In this document: positions 1-9,891 of the stretch, one piece after another
Position numbering within the stretch: position 1 is the stretch's first letter
Layout of the letters: each line of letters begins with the position of its first letter
DNA from: Saccharomyces mikatae IFO 1815
Taxonomy: Eukaryota > Ascomycota > Saccharomycetes > Saccharomycetales > Saccharomycetaceae
DNA length: 64,000 nucleotides
Direction: 5' to 3'
NCBI RefSeq assembly: GCF_947241705.1
Contig: NC_079262.1
Coordinates: 310,001-374,000, forward strand
The notes under the pieces: generated by a model
What the model was told of the DNA's origin: nothing
The model's input: the letters and a program-made list of their open reading frames with translations, nothing else
Database searches by the model: none
Position numbers and translations under genes: made by a program

Positions 1-974
1 CCAAGCTTTTTCGCTAGCAGCAACGTTAGAATGGAAGGCATTAATGAATGAATATAAGGGTCTAAAAAGATTGAAGAATTGCTCAGCAAAGAGTAAATCA
101 TTTCCAAAATTGTTGTCAGTAGTTGCAAGTCAGAAAGGTTTTGAGTAATTTGTTCCGCTATAAATTGAATAAAATACGGAACTAGTTGGTGCAGGCCACT
201 ATCAGTCCTTAATGAGGTCAAAGCTGCTTGCTTCATATGTTGTACACTTTCATCAGCTTGGCTCTTCGCAGTCAACGTTGATATAACCTTGTTAAAATAA
301 ATCTGTAATTCTTTGGATAAAACATGCTTTACTAACGGTTTTACTTCAGTATTCTGTCCCGGTTTAACATTAGATAAATGTTGAGAGATGGCCGTATCCG
401 CTACGGAAGCGCTTGCTGTCGTCGACGTTGCAGGTGTTTGGAGGCTATTATCATTTAAAGCAGTGACAATGGCACCTCTAATAAATGGTGGCTGAGATAC
501 CCTTATATCGTTCAAATTTGGATTTTGGATTATGGCAGGTTGAATACCCTCAACAGCAAGCCAGTGCGTAGTAAATGTTGGTAAACGAGGCACTTGAGGT
601 AATGGCTCATTTATTAGTCTATCAAAGTCAACTTCTTCTTCGTCCAAATAATAGACTGACTGTCCTCCCGATGTATTAACTTTACTAAATGACACAGCTT
701 TATTAACCTCAGAGCCATCGTAGTACCCATATAGAGGTTCCACATTCAATACACGTAGCGCCTTTGACACATCATCAGTGGTTAACACATCTCTTTTAGA
801 ATGCCTCTTGAACTTAACGGCCTGTTCGATAATCTCTAGAATGCGGTATTCCACATCCATAGCAAGTGCTTTCAAAACGTCATCATTAATATTTTCTAAT
901 CCAAGAGACTCAGCGACATCTTTGACAGTATCCTGTGGAGACCAAATTGTGTATGATTGTTGCTGCGTAGACAT
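1..974 (-). CDS. TAF6: TAF6, TFIID and SAGA subunit (partial, N-terminal part)
   Basis: The reverse strand is open from an ATG at 974 to the window edge, about 324 codons, so the C-terminal part is missing. It begins [15 protein letters not shown]. Residues about 7-75 form the histone-fold region ([12 protein letters not shown], then [18 protein letters not shown], then [19 protein letters not shown]), as in TAF6 proteins, which pair with TAF9. A Ser/Thr-rich linker near residues 170-190 precedes the start of the helical HEAT-like region ([13 protein letters not shown] onwards). TAF6 is a core TAF shared by TFIID and SAGA and acts in RNA polymerase II initiation. It is divergent from NSA1, with about 245 bp between the two ATGs. 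Identity is from recall of the S. cerevisiae protein; synteny agrees. Confidence 0.95.
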   Translation of the reverse strand, partial: MSTQQQSYTIWSPQDTVKDVAESLGLENINDDVLKALAMDVEYRILEIIEQAVKFKRHSKRDVLTTDDVSKALRVLNVEPLYGYYDGSEVNKAVSFSKVNTSGGQSVYYLDEEEVDFDRLINEPLPQVPRLPTFTTHWLAVEGIQPAIIQNPNLNDIRVSQPPFIRGAIVTALNDNSLQTPATSTTASASVADTAISQHLSNVKPGQNTEVKPLVKHVLSKELQIYFNKVISTLTAKSQADESVQHMKQAALTSLRTDSGLHQLVPYFIQFIAEQITQNLSDLQLLTTILEMIYSLLSNSSIFLDPYIHSLMPSILTLLLAKKL

Positions 975-1121
975 TTCAACCGTCCGTCAATGGCACTAAC
1001 AAGTTTCTTTATCTCTTTTTTAGTCTAATATACTACTTTCGCTTATAAACTGCTTTTGTTGTTACTTGAATTGATGTTACTTGTAGATGCATCCGGGTAT
1101 TTTTTGGACAATGAAACAAAG

Positions 1122-1143
1122 TTGAAAAATTTTGAAAGCGATG
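1122..1143 (+). promoter_or_regulatory. RRPE-like and partial PAC motifs upstream of NSA1
   Basis: TGAAAAATTTT at 1123-1133 fits the RRPE element, and GCGATG at 1138-1143 is the core of a PAC box (full consensus GCGATGAG). The two motifs typically sit together upstream of ribosome-biogenesis genes. They lie about 80-100 bp before the NSA1 ATG. The PAC half is incomplete, so this is only a reasonable guess. Confidence 0.5.
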
Positions 1144-1220
1144 CCCAAGGTAGAAGCATCACTTCAATAAAAATACAATAGGGAATAAAAACCATTAAAA
1201 AAACCAAGTTGGACCACAAA

Positions 1221-2627
1221 ATGAGGCTATTAGTGAGCTGTGTAGATAGTGGTGCCATAAAGGAAATTTTGTGCAATATTGGGACTGATACTTCCATCAA
1301 AACAGCGTCACAACCATTTCATGTCGCACCACATCTAGCTAAAGGATTAAAAGCTCATGTTGGTAGAATATGGATGATATCTAAAGATGAAGTCCTGTTG
1401 GCAAGAAATTCAGGGGTTGTTGAACTTGTGAAAATCTCAAAGCATGTCAAAAAAAATGAAGCCCTTCAAGCTGATCCAAAAGAAGAAAATCAAAATGAAA
1501 AAGATCTTTTCGATGTTCTACCCAAGTTTGATATATCCGAATTTGAAATTACCGACTCGATTACAAATCTTCTAGATGATTCCAAACTTGAGTTATTCTC
1601 AAAAAAATCTGTTAAAAGAACCAAGTTGGTGGATGAATTTGTCACATTATGTCCCATAAAAAAGGATACATTAAATAACACTTTCGTAGCTGCTACTAGA
1701 TCCGGATTACTGCATGTTATAAAAAAAGAAAATGGCGGAAAGCTAACAAAGGTGACATCTCTCGAGGTTAAAGCACCAGTAGAGTTTCTCCAGCTATACG
1801 ATCTAGAAGATGCCGATAATGATAGAGTTTTATTTGCATATGGTGGGGAAGAGAATCTGGTAAAATTAGTGGAAATGGAATCAGACTTCAAATCTCTGAA
1901 GCAAATATGGGAAGCTAAAAACGTTAAGAACGACAGATTGGATATGAGAGTTCCGGTGTGGCCCATGGCTTTGAAATTTCTGAAACCGTCCCCCAACGAA
2001 ACTGATAAAGGAAAGCTGAACTATCAATTTTCTGCTATAACACGTTGGTCTCACCTAATCAAGTACAGCACGCAGCATGGTAGGAAACCATTAGCCCAGA
2101 TAGATCTATTGCCTAAGCGGGAAGCATTATCTCAGATGGAATTTTTTGATATCAACGGAGAGAATGTTGCATCTTCCTTAGGGAACTTGCAATCTAGAAC
2201 CTTTGATGAGTTGAATGTAATTACTACTGATTACAAAAGGAATGTTTTTAAATTTGACGGGAATGGACGGATGCTAGGTAAGATAGGTAAAGATGATATT
2301 ACCGGTACATCCACTTATATTAATGTACATGACGGCAAATACCTCCTGCAAGGTGGTCTAGATAGGTACGTTCGCGTTTTTGATGTAAAAACTAACAAAT
2401 TGTTGGTGAAGACTTATGTTGGTTCCCGCATAAATTTCATCATCATGTTGGATGATACTGAAGTTGAAATTCCACTAAGCCCAAGTGCCAAGGCTGCCAA
2501 AGAGAAACAAAAGAGAAAGATTGCAGAACTTGAAGATGACGCGGATGAGCTTTGGGATAGATTGGAAGGAAAAGCAAACCTTTCTAAAGCTGGCAAGAAA
2601 AGCAAACTTAATATTGAAAAACTCTAA
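1221..2627 (+). CDS. NSA1: Nsa1, WD-repeat 60S pre-ribosome assembly factor
   Basis: The protein is 468 aa and starts MRLLVSCVDSG at the ATG at 1221. The reading frame runs 12 nt further upstream only to a TTG, which is not a yeast start. The N-terminal and central part looks like a WD40 propeller (for example GLLHVIKKENGGKL, FAYGGEENLVKLVE, YLLQGGLDRYVRVFDV). It is followed by a Lys-rich tail (residues about 420-468) typical of nucleolar assembly factors. Nsa1 marks an early nucleolar pre-60S particle and is stripped off by the AAA-ATPase Rix7. Length is close to the S. cerevisiae protein (about 463 aa). It is divergent from TAF6 and convergent with CUE3. Confidence 0.95.
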   Translation: MRLLVSCVDSGAIKEILCNIGTDTSIKTASQPFHVAPHLAKGLKAHVGRIWMISKDEVLLARNSGVVELVKISKHVKKNEALQADPKEENQNEKDLFDVLPKFDISEFEITDSITNLLDDSKLELFSKKSVKRTKLVDEFVTLCPIKKDTLNNTFVAATRSGLLHVIKKENGGKLTKVTSLEVKAPVEFLQLYDLEDADNDRVLFAYGGEENLVKLVEMESDFKSLKQIWEAKNVKNDRLDMRVPVWPMALKFLKPSPNETDKGKLNYQFSAITRWSHLIKYSTQHGRKPLAQIDLLPKREALSQMEFFDINGENVASSLGNLQSRTFDELNVITTDYKRNVFKFDGNGRMLGKIGKDDITGTSTYINVHDGKYLLQGGLDRYVRVFDVKTNKLLVKTYVGSRINFIIMLDDTEVEIPLSPSAKAAKEKQKRKIAELEDDADELWDRLEGKANLSKAGKKSKLNIEKL

Positions 2628-2780
2628 CTAGAAGTAAAGTTTTGTAAGCCAATAGAAAACTAAAGTTGAACAGTTACTACTTTCCTGAACCTAGCCCTGA
2701 ATATACTACGTGCATATAATCATATATCGTCTACTGAACCTACGTAAATTTGTCTATTATTTGTGCAAGAAATCATTTTA

Positions 2781-4652
2781 TTAAGTGCCATTATTTCCCG
2801 CGCGAGCCAATTTCTTATCATGACCTTTCTTACGGTTGTGATTAGCCTTCACCCCCTTCTTTTTTTCGTTGTTGGCATGCTGTCTTTTTTTCTTTTCAGC
2901 AGACTGAGGTTCTTGTTTCTTATTATTATTATCCAGCGCATTATGTTTGGTCTGCTCTTTGGTGGAAATTTCATCATTTTTGCTATCACGGTTATGCACA
3001 TACGACGTCTTCCCTGTTCTATTGTTTCCTTTAAACATGAATTTCTTTTCCAGAAGTCTGGCTCGTGTGGGAGATCTTTCTAACATCCGTGACCAGCCTT
3101 CAATTTTTTCATCTGACCACGAAGTTTTTTCTTTAATAGTTTTCCTCACTTTAGTACCTCTTTTCGATCTCTCAAATAATGTCGGATCTTCCTTCAGAAG
3201 ATTCCACAGGTAGGATTCAACAGCACTATACTTATCACCTTGTTGCTTTTCTTTAGCATCATCATCTATTTCATCATTTTCGTCGTCTTGAAAGCCAATT
3301 TTTTTGGAAAGATCGGTTCGGCTCACATCAGCTTCATCATAAGTATCATCTCTTTCATCTTCATCTGCCTCGTATAAAAGTTTCAGTGCTCTTGTCAATG
3401 TTTTATTTCTTAACTCATCTGGGACACCCTCTGAGATAACCTTTTTGTCTAATTTCTCCTTCGAGCTAGGTATTCTATCCAATATATTCAGTTCGTCAGT
3501 AGAAGATGCATTATTCTCATCCAGTGCTTGTTCCATTTCTTTTTTCTTTGGTTCCTTGGGGAATCCTTGGATAATGGTGGGGTCTTCAAATATTTTATTC
3601 GTTACTAGTTCAATATTATTATCATAGGCAAGAAGTGCCTGCGATAATTGATATTTAGAAAATTGAGGGAACAACTCCATTAATGAGGATAAATGTGCCT
3701 CATCAATTTGAGTACTTGCTGATGTTGGGTAGTTCATATTGTCTTTGTCATCCATTGATAATGCCCCCAAGTTCAAAAAAAGTAGTTTGCTTTTCAAATC
3801 TGGAAGCCTTTTGTGAATACCTTCATTTATGAGCATTGTTCCTAATAGTGGATATAGTGCCAGAGTTTCAAAATTGCTTATACCTAATTCTTTAGTTATT
3901 CCCAGTATATGATCAGCAGAAACTGAAAATAAACTTATAATAATTAATTCTCTAGCATCTTTATGAGCCCGGCCTTGACCTTTTGCCCACAACGCTTCTA
4001 GAATTTCAATCCAATTTGCTGTAAAGAAATTTTCTGCGAACTTATTTTGTTCTATAGATTTGGCTGCCAGCAGATCTTCAACGCACCTTAGATCTATTCT
4101 TTTGAATTTTCCAGATTCTATTAGCTGTCTTAAGTGCTGCTGAACTTGGTACGTTTTGTCCAATTGTACACGTTGTGTGTTGATTTGAGGTTTTAAAGTG
4201 CCGTCAATTAGATTACGAATCGAATCAGGATCGAGTTTAACATATATTTTAATCAAATCCCACAGGGAATCACCAAAAATCTGAAGATGTAACAATCCAC
4301 ATTTCTTGATCAATATAAATATCCAACCCTTTAATGAGCGCAACTGTTCAGACACATCATGATTGATGCCGAGACTTAATAGCTTTCCCTCCTCGTCCGC
4401 TATTTCATGTAAATAAGTTCTTAAAAACAAACGAAGATGATCAAGAGTAGAGTCGTCTAATAATTCAATGTTGTTTCCTTGCATCAAGTACTCGAAGTAC
4501 GTTACATAAGTCTCTACCAAGTGCAACCAGACCACGGGATCTTTTTCAATTAATTGAGCCCTGAGTTTAAACGGTGGAAAATTGACGATGGGTAGCGAAA
4601 TATCAGCGTTACCACCATCAATTTCAATAACGCGATTATACTTCGACAACAT
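2781..4652 (-). CDS. CUE3: Cue3, CUE-domain ubiquitin-binding protein
   Basis: This is a 623-aa protein starting MLSKYNRVIEID. The CUE domain lies at about residues 315-355 (SSLMELFPQFSKYQLSQALL and following), with the FP and di-Leu-type features that bind monoubiquitin. A helical domain precedes it, and the C-terminal 200 residues are charged, ending in a strongly basic Lys/Arg/His-rich tail. Cue3 is the ASCC2-like subunit of the yeast RQT complex (with Slh1 and Rqt4), which splits collided ribosomes marked by Hel2 ubiquitination. The length matches the S. cerevisiae protein. It is convergent with NSA1, 153 bp apart. Confidence 0.95.
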   Translation of the reverse strand: MLSKYNRVIEIDGGNADISLPIVNFPPFKLRAQLIEKDPVVWLHLVETYVTYFEYLMQGNNIELLDDSTLDHLRLFLRTYLHEIADEEGKLLSLGINHDVSEQLRSLKGWIFILIKKCGLLHLQIFGDSLWDLIKIYVKLDPDSIRNLIDGTLKPQINTQRVQLDKTYQVQQHLRQLIESGKFKRIDLRCVEDLLAAKSIEQNKFAENFFTANWIEILEALWAKGQGRAHKDARELIIISLFSVSADHILGITKELGISNFETLALYPLLGTMLINEGIHKRLPDLKSKLLFLNLGALSMDDKDNMNYPTSASTQIDEAHLSSLMELFPQFSKYQLSQALLAYDNNIELVTNKIFEDPTIIQGFPKEPKKKEMEQALDENNASSTDELNILDRIPSSKEKLDKKVISEGVPDELRNKTLTRALKLLYEADEDERDDTYDEADVSRTDLSKKIGFQDDENDEIDDDAKEKQQGDKYSAVESYLWNLLKEDPTLFERSKRGTKVRKTIKEKTSWSDEKIEGWSRMLERSPTRARLLEKKFMFKGNNRTGKTSYVHNRDSKNDEISTKEQTKHNALDNNNKKQEPQSAEKKKRQHANNEKKKGVKANHNRKKGHDKKLARAGNNGT

Positions 4653-4900
4653 TTTTCTTGATAGTCTTATATTTTCGAATTCCTAAGAGTTGATCGACTT
4701 TTGAGTGGGCCCTTTGGTAAGAAAAATAGTAGACTACTTTTTCACTTTTTCTAAAGGCCGTGGAAAATAAAATCCATTAATACACAATCCAAGTATATAT
4801 AAAAGTTACACTGTCATGTAGAAAATAAAACATCAGCAGAGATGCCCGGTGCTATACAAATGCTCACTCACTCACTCTTTTCAGAACTAGTATCATTTTA

Positions 4901-5326
4901 TCAGTCATATATCATGTTTTCTCTTTGCTGTTCAGCATGCTTTTTCTCAGCCTCTTCCATTAAGCGAGTCTTGTGAGACTTGGCACGTTCTTGAGCTAGC
5001 TTTTTGCCCAATTCACCCTTGTTATATTTTTCGTTCGTCTCCTGAAATCTTTTTTCAGCTGCTAATCTTGCAGCTTCCTTGGGACTTACTTTGTCTTTAC
5101 TCGACTCGGTCGTATAACTTAATTTGCTGCCTTCTTTCTTATGTAAGACCTGGCTAGTCGTGCTTCTTGTTTGTGCCTTCCTCTTTGTTTTATCTGCTCT
5201 CTCCTTTTGTCGAAGTTCTTGTTTTGCCTTCGTTGTATCATGATTAATTGGTTTTGTTCTTGCTTTGGTTGTTACCGTTGCAGTTTGGGAAGGCATAGAC
5301 TCAGTTTTACTTCCGCACAGTCCCAT
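4901..5326 (-). CDS. YGL108C homologue, small basic protein with predicted N-terminal acylation
   Basis: The product is 141 aa and corresponds to the uncharacterised S. cerevisiae YGL108C protein. The N-terminus MGLCGSKTE fits an N-myristoylation signal (Gly2, Ser6) with a nearby Cys4 that could be palmitoylated, so peripheral membrane association is likely. Residues about 10-90 are low-complexity and rich in Lys, Thr and Gln. Residues 80-141 form a charged, probably helical segment with the conserved stretch KVSPKEAARLAAEKRFQETN and a tail ending NMIYD. No catalytic domain is visible. Conservation is concentrated in the C-terminal half. Function is unknown; the acylation is a motif-based inference. 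Confidence 0.9.
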   Translation of the reverse strand: MGLCGSKTESMPSQTATVTTKARTKPINHDTTKAKQELRQKERADKTKRKAQTRSTTSQVLHKKEGSKLSYTTESSKDKVSPKEAARLAAEKRFQETNEKYNKGELGKKLAQERAKSHKTRLMEEAEKKHAEQQRENMIYD

Positions 5327-5575
5327 ATCAGTTGTGTGATGAAATTGATATTCTTTGCTGGGCAGATTTCCTAACTAAATACTAACCATCATTGAGCCGG
5401 TTTTATATATCTTTAAATCTATTCTTTCTCATTTTCCTTTTTCAAATAAAAAAGTCGCTGATTACAAGAGAAAAAAATACCCATCAATGAATCAAAGAAG
5501 ATTTTATCTTATATATTATACGTTTAGATGTTTATTTACAAGTATGCATATATTGATATTGTGTGAATAAGTACA

Positions 5576-7522
5576 CTAGTTCTTTTGCTCCCTGGGAACA
5601 AAACTGTGTAGTTGAGGCACTGGAATATCCTCTGCATTTAAATCAGAGTAACCGCCTAGATATTGATTCAATATTGGGTATGACTCTGCGCAACCAGTGG
5701 TATACCTGTATACTTGTTTTGAAGCCCGGAAGTAGGGCGTATATCTTTTTAATATTTTCAAGTACAGCTCTATTCTATCGTCGGATTTCGAAGCAGAATC
5801 GTCATTTTTTAAAGCTTCCAACGCCTCAGGGGCTCTTACGTCTTCCTTTGTGGTTGTCGTAGTGACCGGTACTTCTTCAGATTTTGCGATGAAGGCCTTT
5901 TCATCCTTCTTTGATTGTGCCCATATAACTGTTGCATCTCTCAAAGCAGATAGATCCGCATTGGCTATATACTGTTGGCCTAGTTCATTCAGTTTATTTA
6001 CCAACTCTAACCATTTGTTCAGAATCTCTTCGTTATTCGTGTTATCTATGCTTCCCAGTGACTTTAGTAAAATTCTATATGATATAATGGTTCTTGGAAT
6101 ATGGTACATAGTGTAGTTTTTATCGATAAAATCGATTATACTGCGTTCGTGCCAAATTGATGCTTTAGTCAACATAACGTTGAAAAATGGTTCGTCAATT
6201 TTTTTGACACCACTGTAGAATGTTATGATTTCTTGTAGCTTTTGGAAACCCTTGATATTATCATTAACGTAATTTTCAAAAAAAATTGAGAAAAAAGTGT
6301 TGTTTAATGAAGACAAGATTCCAGGATTAACAGTGTTCCCATAGAATTTAACAGCCTTCTCCCAAATCCTGTAAACATGATCAAAATCCTTCTCCTCTTT
6401 CCATATATTCTGCAAAAATGAGTTCACTGTGGAGACCTGCAGAATAATCTTATATGGCATTTCGTCATTGATAATTTTGTCAAAAAAACTTTCTGCCAAT
6501 GTTAGATTTTTGGAATCGCCTATGAAACCTAAATGCGTTTCAATCAAATAGCCATAATTCCTCACTTCAGCCTTTTCACATAATTGCCCAAACAAGGACA
6601 ACGCCTTCTCATAGTCTTCTGCCTTTATGAACACTTTGATTAGTCCGCAATAAAGATTGGGATGGGTGAATCCTTCCGAATGAATAACTTGGTCATACAG
6701 CTCGTTAGGCTCGGTCAAAGAGTGGGTTTTGGTATAAAGTAGTGGCAACATAAAACCAACCACTTTGGGCTCCTGAAACGCCTGGGAGGTAGTTTCATTG
6801 GACATCTTCTTCGCTGATTCCCAAATTCGAATACAATCATCGTCAAAAGACAGTTCTTTGAATGAAGTTAACAAGTGAGTAGCCCCATATCCATTAACAG
6901 ATACCTTGTTTATCAAGATATCATCGGAGATGTCCTTTAACGAATTACACAAAAAATTCATCATTTCCTTGTGAAAAGACTGCGAATCGTAATCTGGCTT
7001 TCTGCTTAATTTTACCAATTGATCTCTAGTCGATCTCAGACCGTTGTGTAGCAAGTGAGTTAAGCGTGACACCCGGTACGCATTAAAATCAGGCGTTCCA
7101 CTCAAGGAATAGTATAATTCCATTGCTCTACCAAGCGAATCCCAAAATAGGGAAAATGACGGGCGATTATTCAATTGATTAGTTCCTACTCTCTTATATG
7201 TATTTTTCAAAGGCGTGGTAGAGTACCTTAAGGCGGATGAAACACATTCGTCAAACGAAAGAAGCTCGTGGCGCCATGGAGAAGCTGGATCCACTTTAAA
7301 CATGTCCGGTTCAGCCTTGTGCCTTCCTCGCCCATTCTTCTTGTCCAAGCCAACATTAACTGAATTTCCATGGAGAATTTGACTTGAATGGTAAGCACGA
7401 CCACTCAGATCTGCACTTGCAGGACGACGACCTAGTATAGCAAGAGAACTAGATTTAACCACAGTGCTTAGGCTTATTTGCATAGTTTTCAACGGTCTCA
7501 CCGCATTCCTCCTTAGCATCAT
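5576..7522 (-). CDS. RMD9: Rmd9, mitochondrial mRNA 3'-end binding and stability factor
   Basis: The start chosen is the first of two adjacent ATGs (MMLRRNAV), as in S. cerevisiae, giving 648 aa. The frame extends 30 nt upstream only to a TTG. The N-terminus is Arg-rich with few acidic residues, as expected for a mitochondrial targeting sequence. The body is helical and made of pentatricopeptide-like repeats (for example YCGLIKVFIKAEDYEKALSL). A Thr/Glu-rich insertion lies near residues 570-600, and the C-terminus has a conserved block around QVYRYTTGCAESYPILNQYL. Rmd9 binds the conserved dodecamer at the 3' ends of yeast mitochondrial mRNAs and protects them. It is divergent from MLC1. Confidence 0.95.
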   Translation of the reverse strand: MMLRRNAVRPLKTMQISLSTVVKSSSLAILGRRPASADLSGRAYHSSQILHGNSVNVGLDKKNGRGRHKAEPDMFKVDPASPWRHELLSFDECVSSALRYSTTPLKNTYKRVGTNQLNNRPSFSLFWDSLGRAMELYYSLSGTPDFNAYRVSRLTHLLHNGLRSTRDQLVKLSRKPDYDSQSFHKEMMNFLCNSLKDISDDILINKVSVNGYGATHLLTSFKELSFDDDCIRIWESAKKMSNETTSQAFQEPKVVGFMLPLLYTKTHSLTEPNELYDQVIHSEGFTHPNLYCGLIKVFIKAEDYEKALSLFGQLCEKAEVRNYGYLIETHLGFIGDSKNLTLAESFFDKIINDEMPYKIILQVSTVNSFLQNIWKEEKDFDHVYRIWEKAVKFYGNTVNPGILSSLNNTFFSIFFENYVNDNIKGFQKLQEIITFYSGVKKIDEPFFNVMLTKASIWHERSIIDFIDKNYTMYHIPRTIISYRILLKSLGSIDNTNNEEILNKWLELVNKLNELGQQYIANADLSALRDATVIWAQSKKDEKAFIAKSEEVPVTTTTTKEDVRAPEALEALKNDDSASKSDDRIELYLKILKRYTPYFRASKQVYRYTTGCAESYPILNQYLGGYSDLNAEDIPVPQLHSFVPREQKN

Positions 7523-7814
7523 TTTTAATTCTGCTGTATATGAAATGTCCAAATAGATACTAAATCAAGTCACACTATAATCTCACCCACTCTTACCTGT
7601 GTTAAAGATGCTCTCTATAACGCCGTGATGGATACAGTTTTTCGAATCTTCCTTAGTAAAGAGCTACAACCACACATCACCGTACACGAACAGTAACAGA
7701 AGCATTTAGAATGAGATTTGAAACAAAACAGTACTCAAGAGCAGATCGACACATAAGAGCTCTCTCTCCAGTGAGGTCCCGTTATCATCAATTATACACG
7801 CACATAGAACAACA

Positions 7815-8264
7815 ATGTCTGCTACCAGGGCTAATAAGGACATTTTCACCCTTTTTGACAAGAAAGGCCAGGGCGCCATCGCCAAAGACTCTTTGGGAGA
7901 CTACTTGAGAGCAATTGGCTACAACCCAACCAACCAGCTTGTACAGGACATCCTGAACGCAGATTCCAGCCTGAGAGATTCCTCCAGCTTGACACTGGAT
8001 CAGATTACAGGTCTGATCGAAGTCAACGAAAAGGAATTAGATGCGACCACCAGGGCGAAGACAGAGGACTTCGTCAAAGCGTTCCAGGTTTTTGACAAGG
8101 AAAGCACGGGCAAGGTCTCTGTTGGTGACTTGAGATACATGCTTACCGGCTTAGGTGAAAAGCTGACTGATGCCGAAGTAGACGAGCTGTTGAAAGGAGT
8201 CGAAGTGGACAACGATGGGGAAATTGACTACAAAAAGTTCATCGAAGATGTTTTGAGACAATGA
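7815..8264 (+). CDS. MLC1: Mlc1, essential light chain of type V myosin
   Basis: This 149-aa protein is almost identical to the S. cerevisiae one. It has calmodulin-like architecture with four EF-hand-type units in two lobes. The loops lack the full set of calcium ligands (for example FDKKGQGAIAKDS near the N-terminus; FDKESTGKVSVGDL in the second half), as known for this light chain. Mlc1 binds the IQ motifs of Myo2 and of Iqg1 and Myo1, linking vesicle delivery to cytokinesis. Codon use is strongly biased, consistent with high expression. An out-of-frame upstream ATG at 7711 opens a frame that overlaps this start. Confidence 0.97.
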   Translation: MSATRANKDIFTLFDKKGQGAIAKDSLGDYLRAIGYNPTNQLVQDILNADSSLRDSSSLTLDQITGLIEVNEKELDATTRAKTEDFVKAFQVFDKESTGKVSVGDLRYMLTGLGEKLTDAEVDELLKGVEVDNDGEIDYKKFIEDVLRQ

Positions 8265-8642
8265 AGGTGCGGAACCGCGAAGTATGATATTTATTGCTAC
8301 TATATAATAGAAACTCATTAAAATGAACAAGAAGAACAAGGGAAGATCATGCAGTGGAAAGCCGCCACGAGTTCTTCACTTTTAGCCTGATGGCCTACAG
8401 AACGACTTTCTTTTGTAGCATCCAGTAGTAAATAGTCATATATGAACAAGTAATCGACAATGCGATAGTCATTATTAACGAGCAGGTGGGTTCCTTTAGT
8501 TTCTGAGGGATCCTAACTGCTTGGCGATTTTGCAAGAGATAAAGAAAATTTTTCAGTAATATGTATAACACAAAAGAGCATGGGACGTGTTTTACCTGAG
8601 GAACCAATTGAATAGAAAAGTATTACAGAGTTTCAAGAGTCA
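8265..8642. other. MLC1-ARC1 intergenic region
   Basis: These 378 bp hold the MLC1 3' end and the ARC1 promoter. Short reverse-strand reading frames here have no recognisable product. I see no RNA gene or repeat. Confidence 0.6.
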
Positions 8643-9773
8643 ATGTCCGATCTCGTCGCCAAATTTGAATCGCTTATTATTTCAAAGTATCCAGTTTCTT
8701 TCACTAAAGAACAATCTGCTCAAGCTGCCCAATGGGAATCGGTTTTAAAATCTGGTCAAATCCAACCACACTTAGATCAATTGAATTTGGTGTTAAGAGA
8801 CAACACCTTCATTGTGTCCACCTTGTACCCAACATCTACCGACGTTCACGTCTTCGAAGTCGCCTTACCATTGATTAAGGATTTAGTGGCAAGTTCCAAG
8901 GATGTCAAATCAACTTATACACAATATAGACATATCTTAAGGTGGATTGACTATATGCAAAACTTGTTGGAAGTGTCGAGCACCGACAAGTTAGAAATAA
9001 ATCACGATTTGGATTTACCTCACGAGGTTGTTGAGAAGAAGAAAAAGGCACCTGCAGGTGGTGCAGCCGAGGTTGCTGCCAAAGCCGGCGAAGATGTAAG
9101 CAAGAAGGCTAAAAAGCAAGACCAACCAAGAGGTAAACCTGATGAAGAAACCCTAAAGAAATTAAGAGAGGAAGCAAAGGCCAAGAAGGCCGCCAAGAAG
9201 GCCGCCAATGCCAAACAACAGCAAGAACAACAAAACAAGGCCACAGAAAAGCCTAAGCCATCCGTAATTGACTTCCGCGTTGGTTTCATCCAAAAAGCTA
9301 TCAAGCATCCAGATGCTGACTCATTATACGTTTCTACAATTGATGTTGGCGATGAAGAAGGCCCAAGAACCGTTTGTTCTGGTCTAGTGAAGCATTTCCC
9401 ATTAGAGGCTATGCAAGAACGTTATGTTGTCGTTGTATGCAACTTGAAACCAGTTAATATGAGGGGTATCAAGTCTACAGCAATGGTATTGTGTGGTTCC
9501 ACCGACGACAAAGTCGAATTTGTTGAACCACCAAAGGGCTCTAAGGCTGGGGACAAGGTATTCTTTGAAGGTTTCGGTGACGAAGCTCCAATGAAACAAT
9601 TGAATCCAAAAAAGAAAATCTGGGAACAATTGCAACCTCATTTCACTACAAATGGTGATTTGGAAGTCATCTTCAGAGATGAAGAAGAAAAAGATCATCC
9701 AGTAAGAAAGTTGACCAATGCAAAGGGCGAATCATTCAAGGTTGCTAGTATCGCTGATGCTCAAGTCCGTTAA
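8643..9773 (+). CDS. ARC1: Arc1, tRNA-binding cofactor of methionyl- and glutamyl-tRNA synthetases
   Basis: The product is 376 aa. Residues 1 to about 130 form a GST-like domain that docks with the N-terminal appendices of Mes1 and Gus1. Residues about 131-205 are a Lys/Ala-rich basic linker ([17 protein letters not shown]) that helps tRNA binding. Residues about 205-376 are the EMAP-II/Trbp-type OB-fold domain ([40 protein letters not shown]). Arc1 gathers both synthetases in the cytosol and raises their tRNA affinity. Strong codon bias suggests high expression. It is convergent with VPS73, 118 bp apart. Confidence 0.97.
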   Translation: MSDLVAKFESLIISKYPVSFTKEQSAQAAQWESVLKSGQIQPHLDQLNLVLRDNTFIVSTLYPTSTDVHVFEVALPLIKDLVASSKDVKSTYTQYRHILRWIDYMQNLLEVSSTDKLEINHDLDLPHEVVEKKKKAPAGGAAEVAAKAGEDVSKKAKKQDQPRGKPDEETLKKLREEAKAKKAAKKAANAKQQQEQQNKATEKPKPSVIDFRVGFIQKAIKHPDADSLYVSTIDVGDEEGPRTVCSGLVKHFPLEAMQERYVVVVCNLKPVNMRGIKSTAMVLCGSTDDKVEFVEPPKGSKAGDKVFFEGFGDEAPMKQLNPKKKIWEQLQPHFTTNGDLEVIFRDEEEKDHPVRKLTNAKGESFKVASIADAQVR

Positions 9774-9891
9774 GGACATATATAAAGAATCTGTTGCCAC
9801 ATGACGTGCGTCAAGTGCCTAATTCACATATATAATTCAAAGATGTATAAGTAAATGTCTTTGTGCTCGTTACGAGCCGTGCTGATATGTT

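Noticed and set aside
1490-1996. 168-codon reverse frame inside NSA1
   Set aside because: It lies wholly opposite a conserved gene and has no recognisable product.
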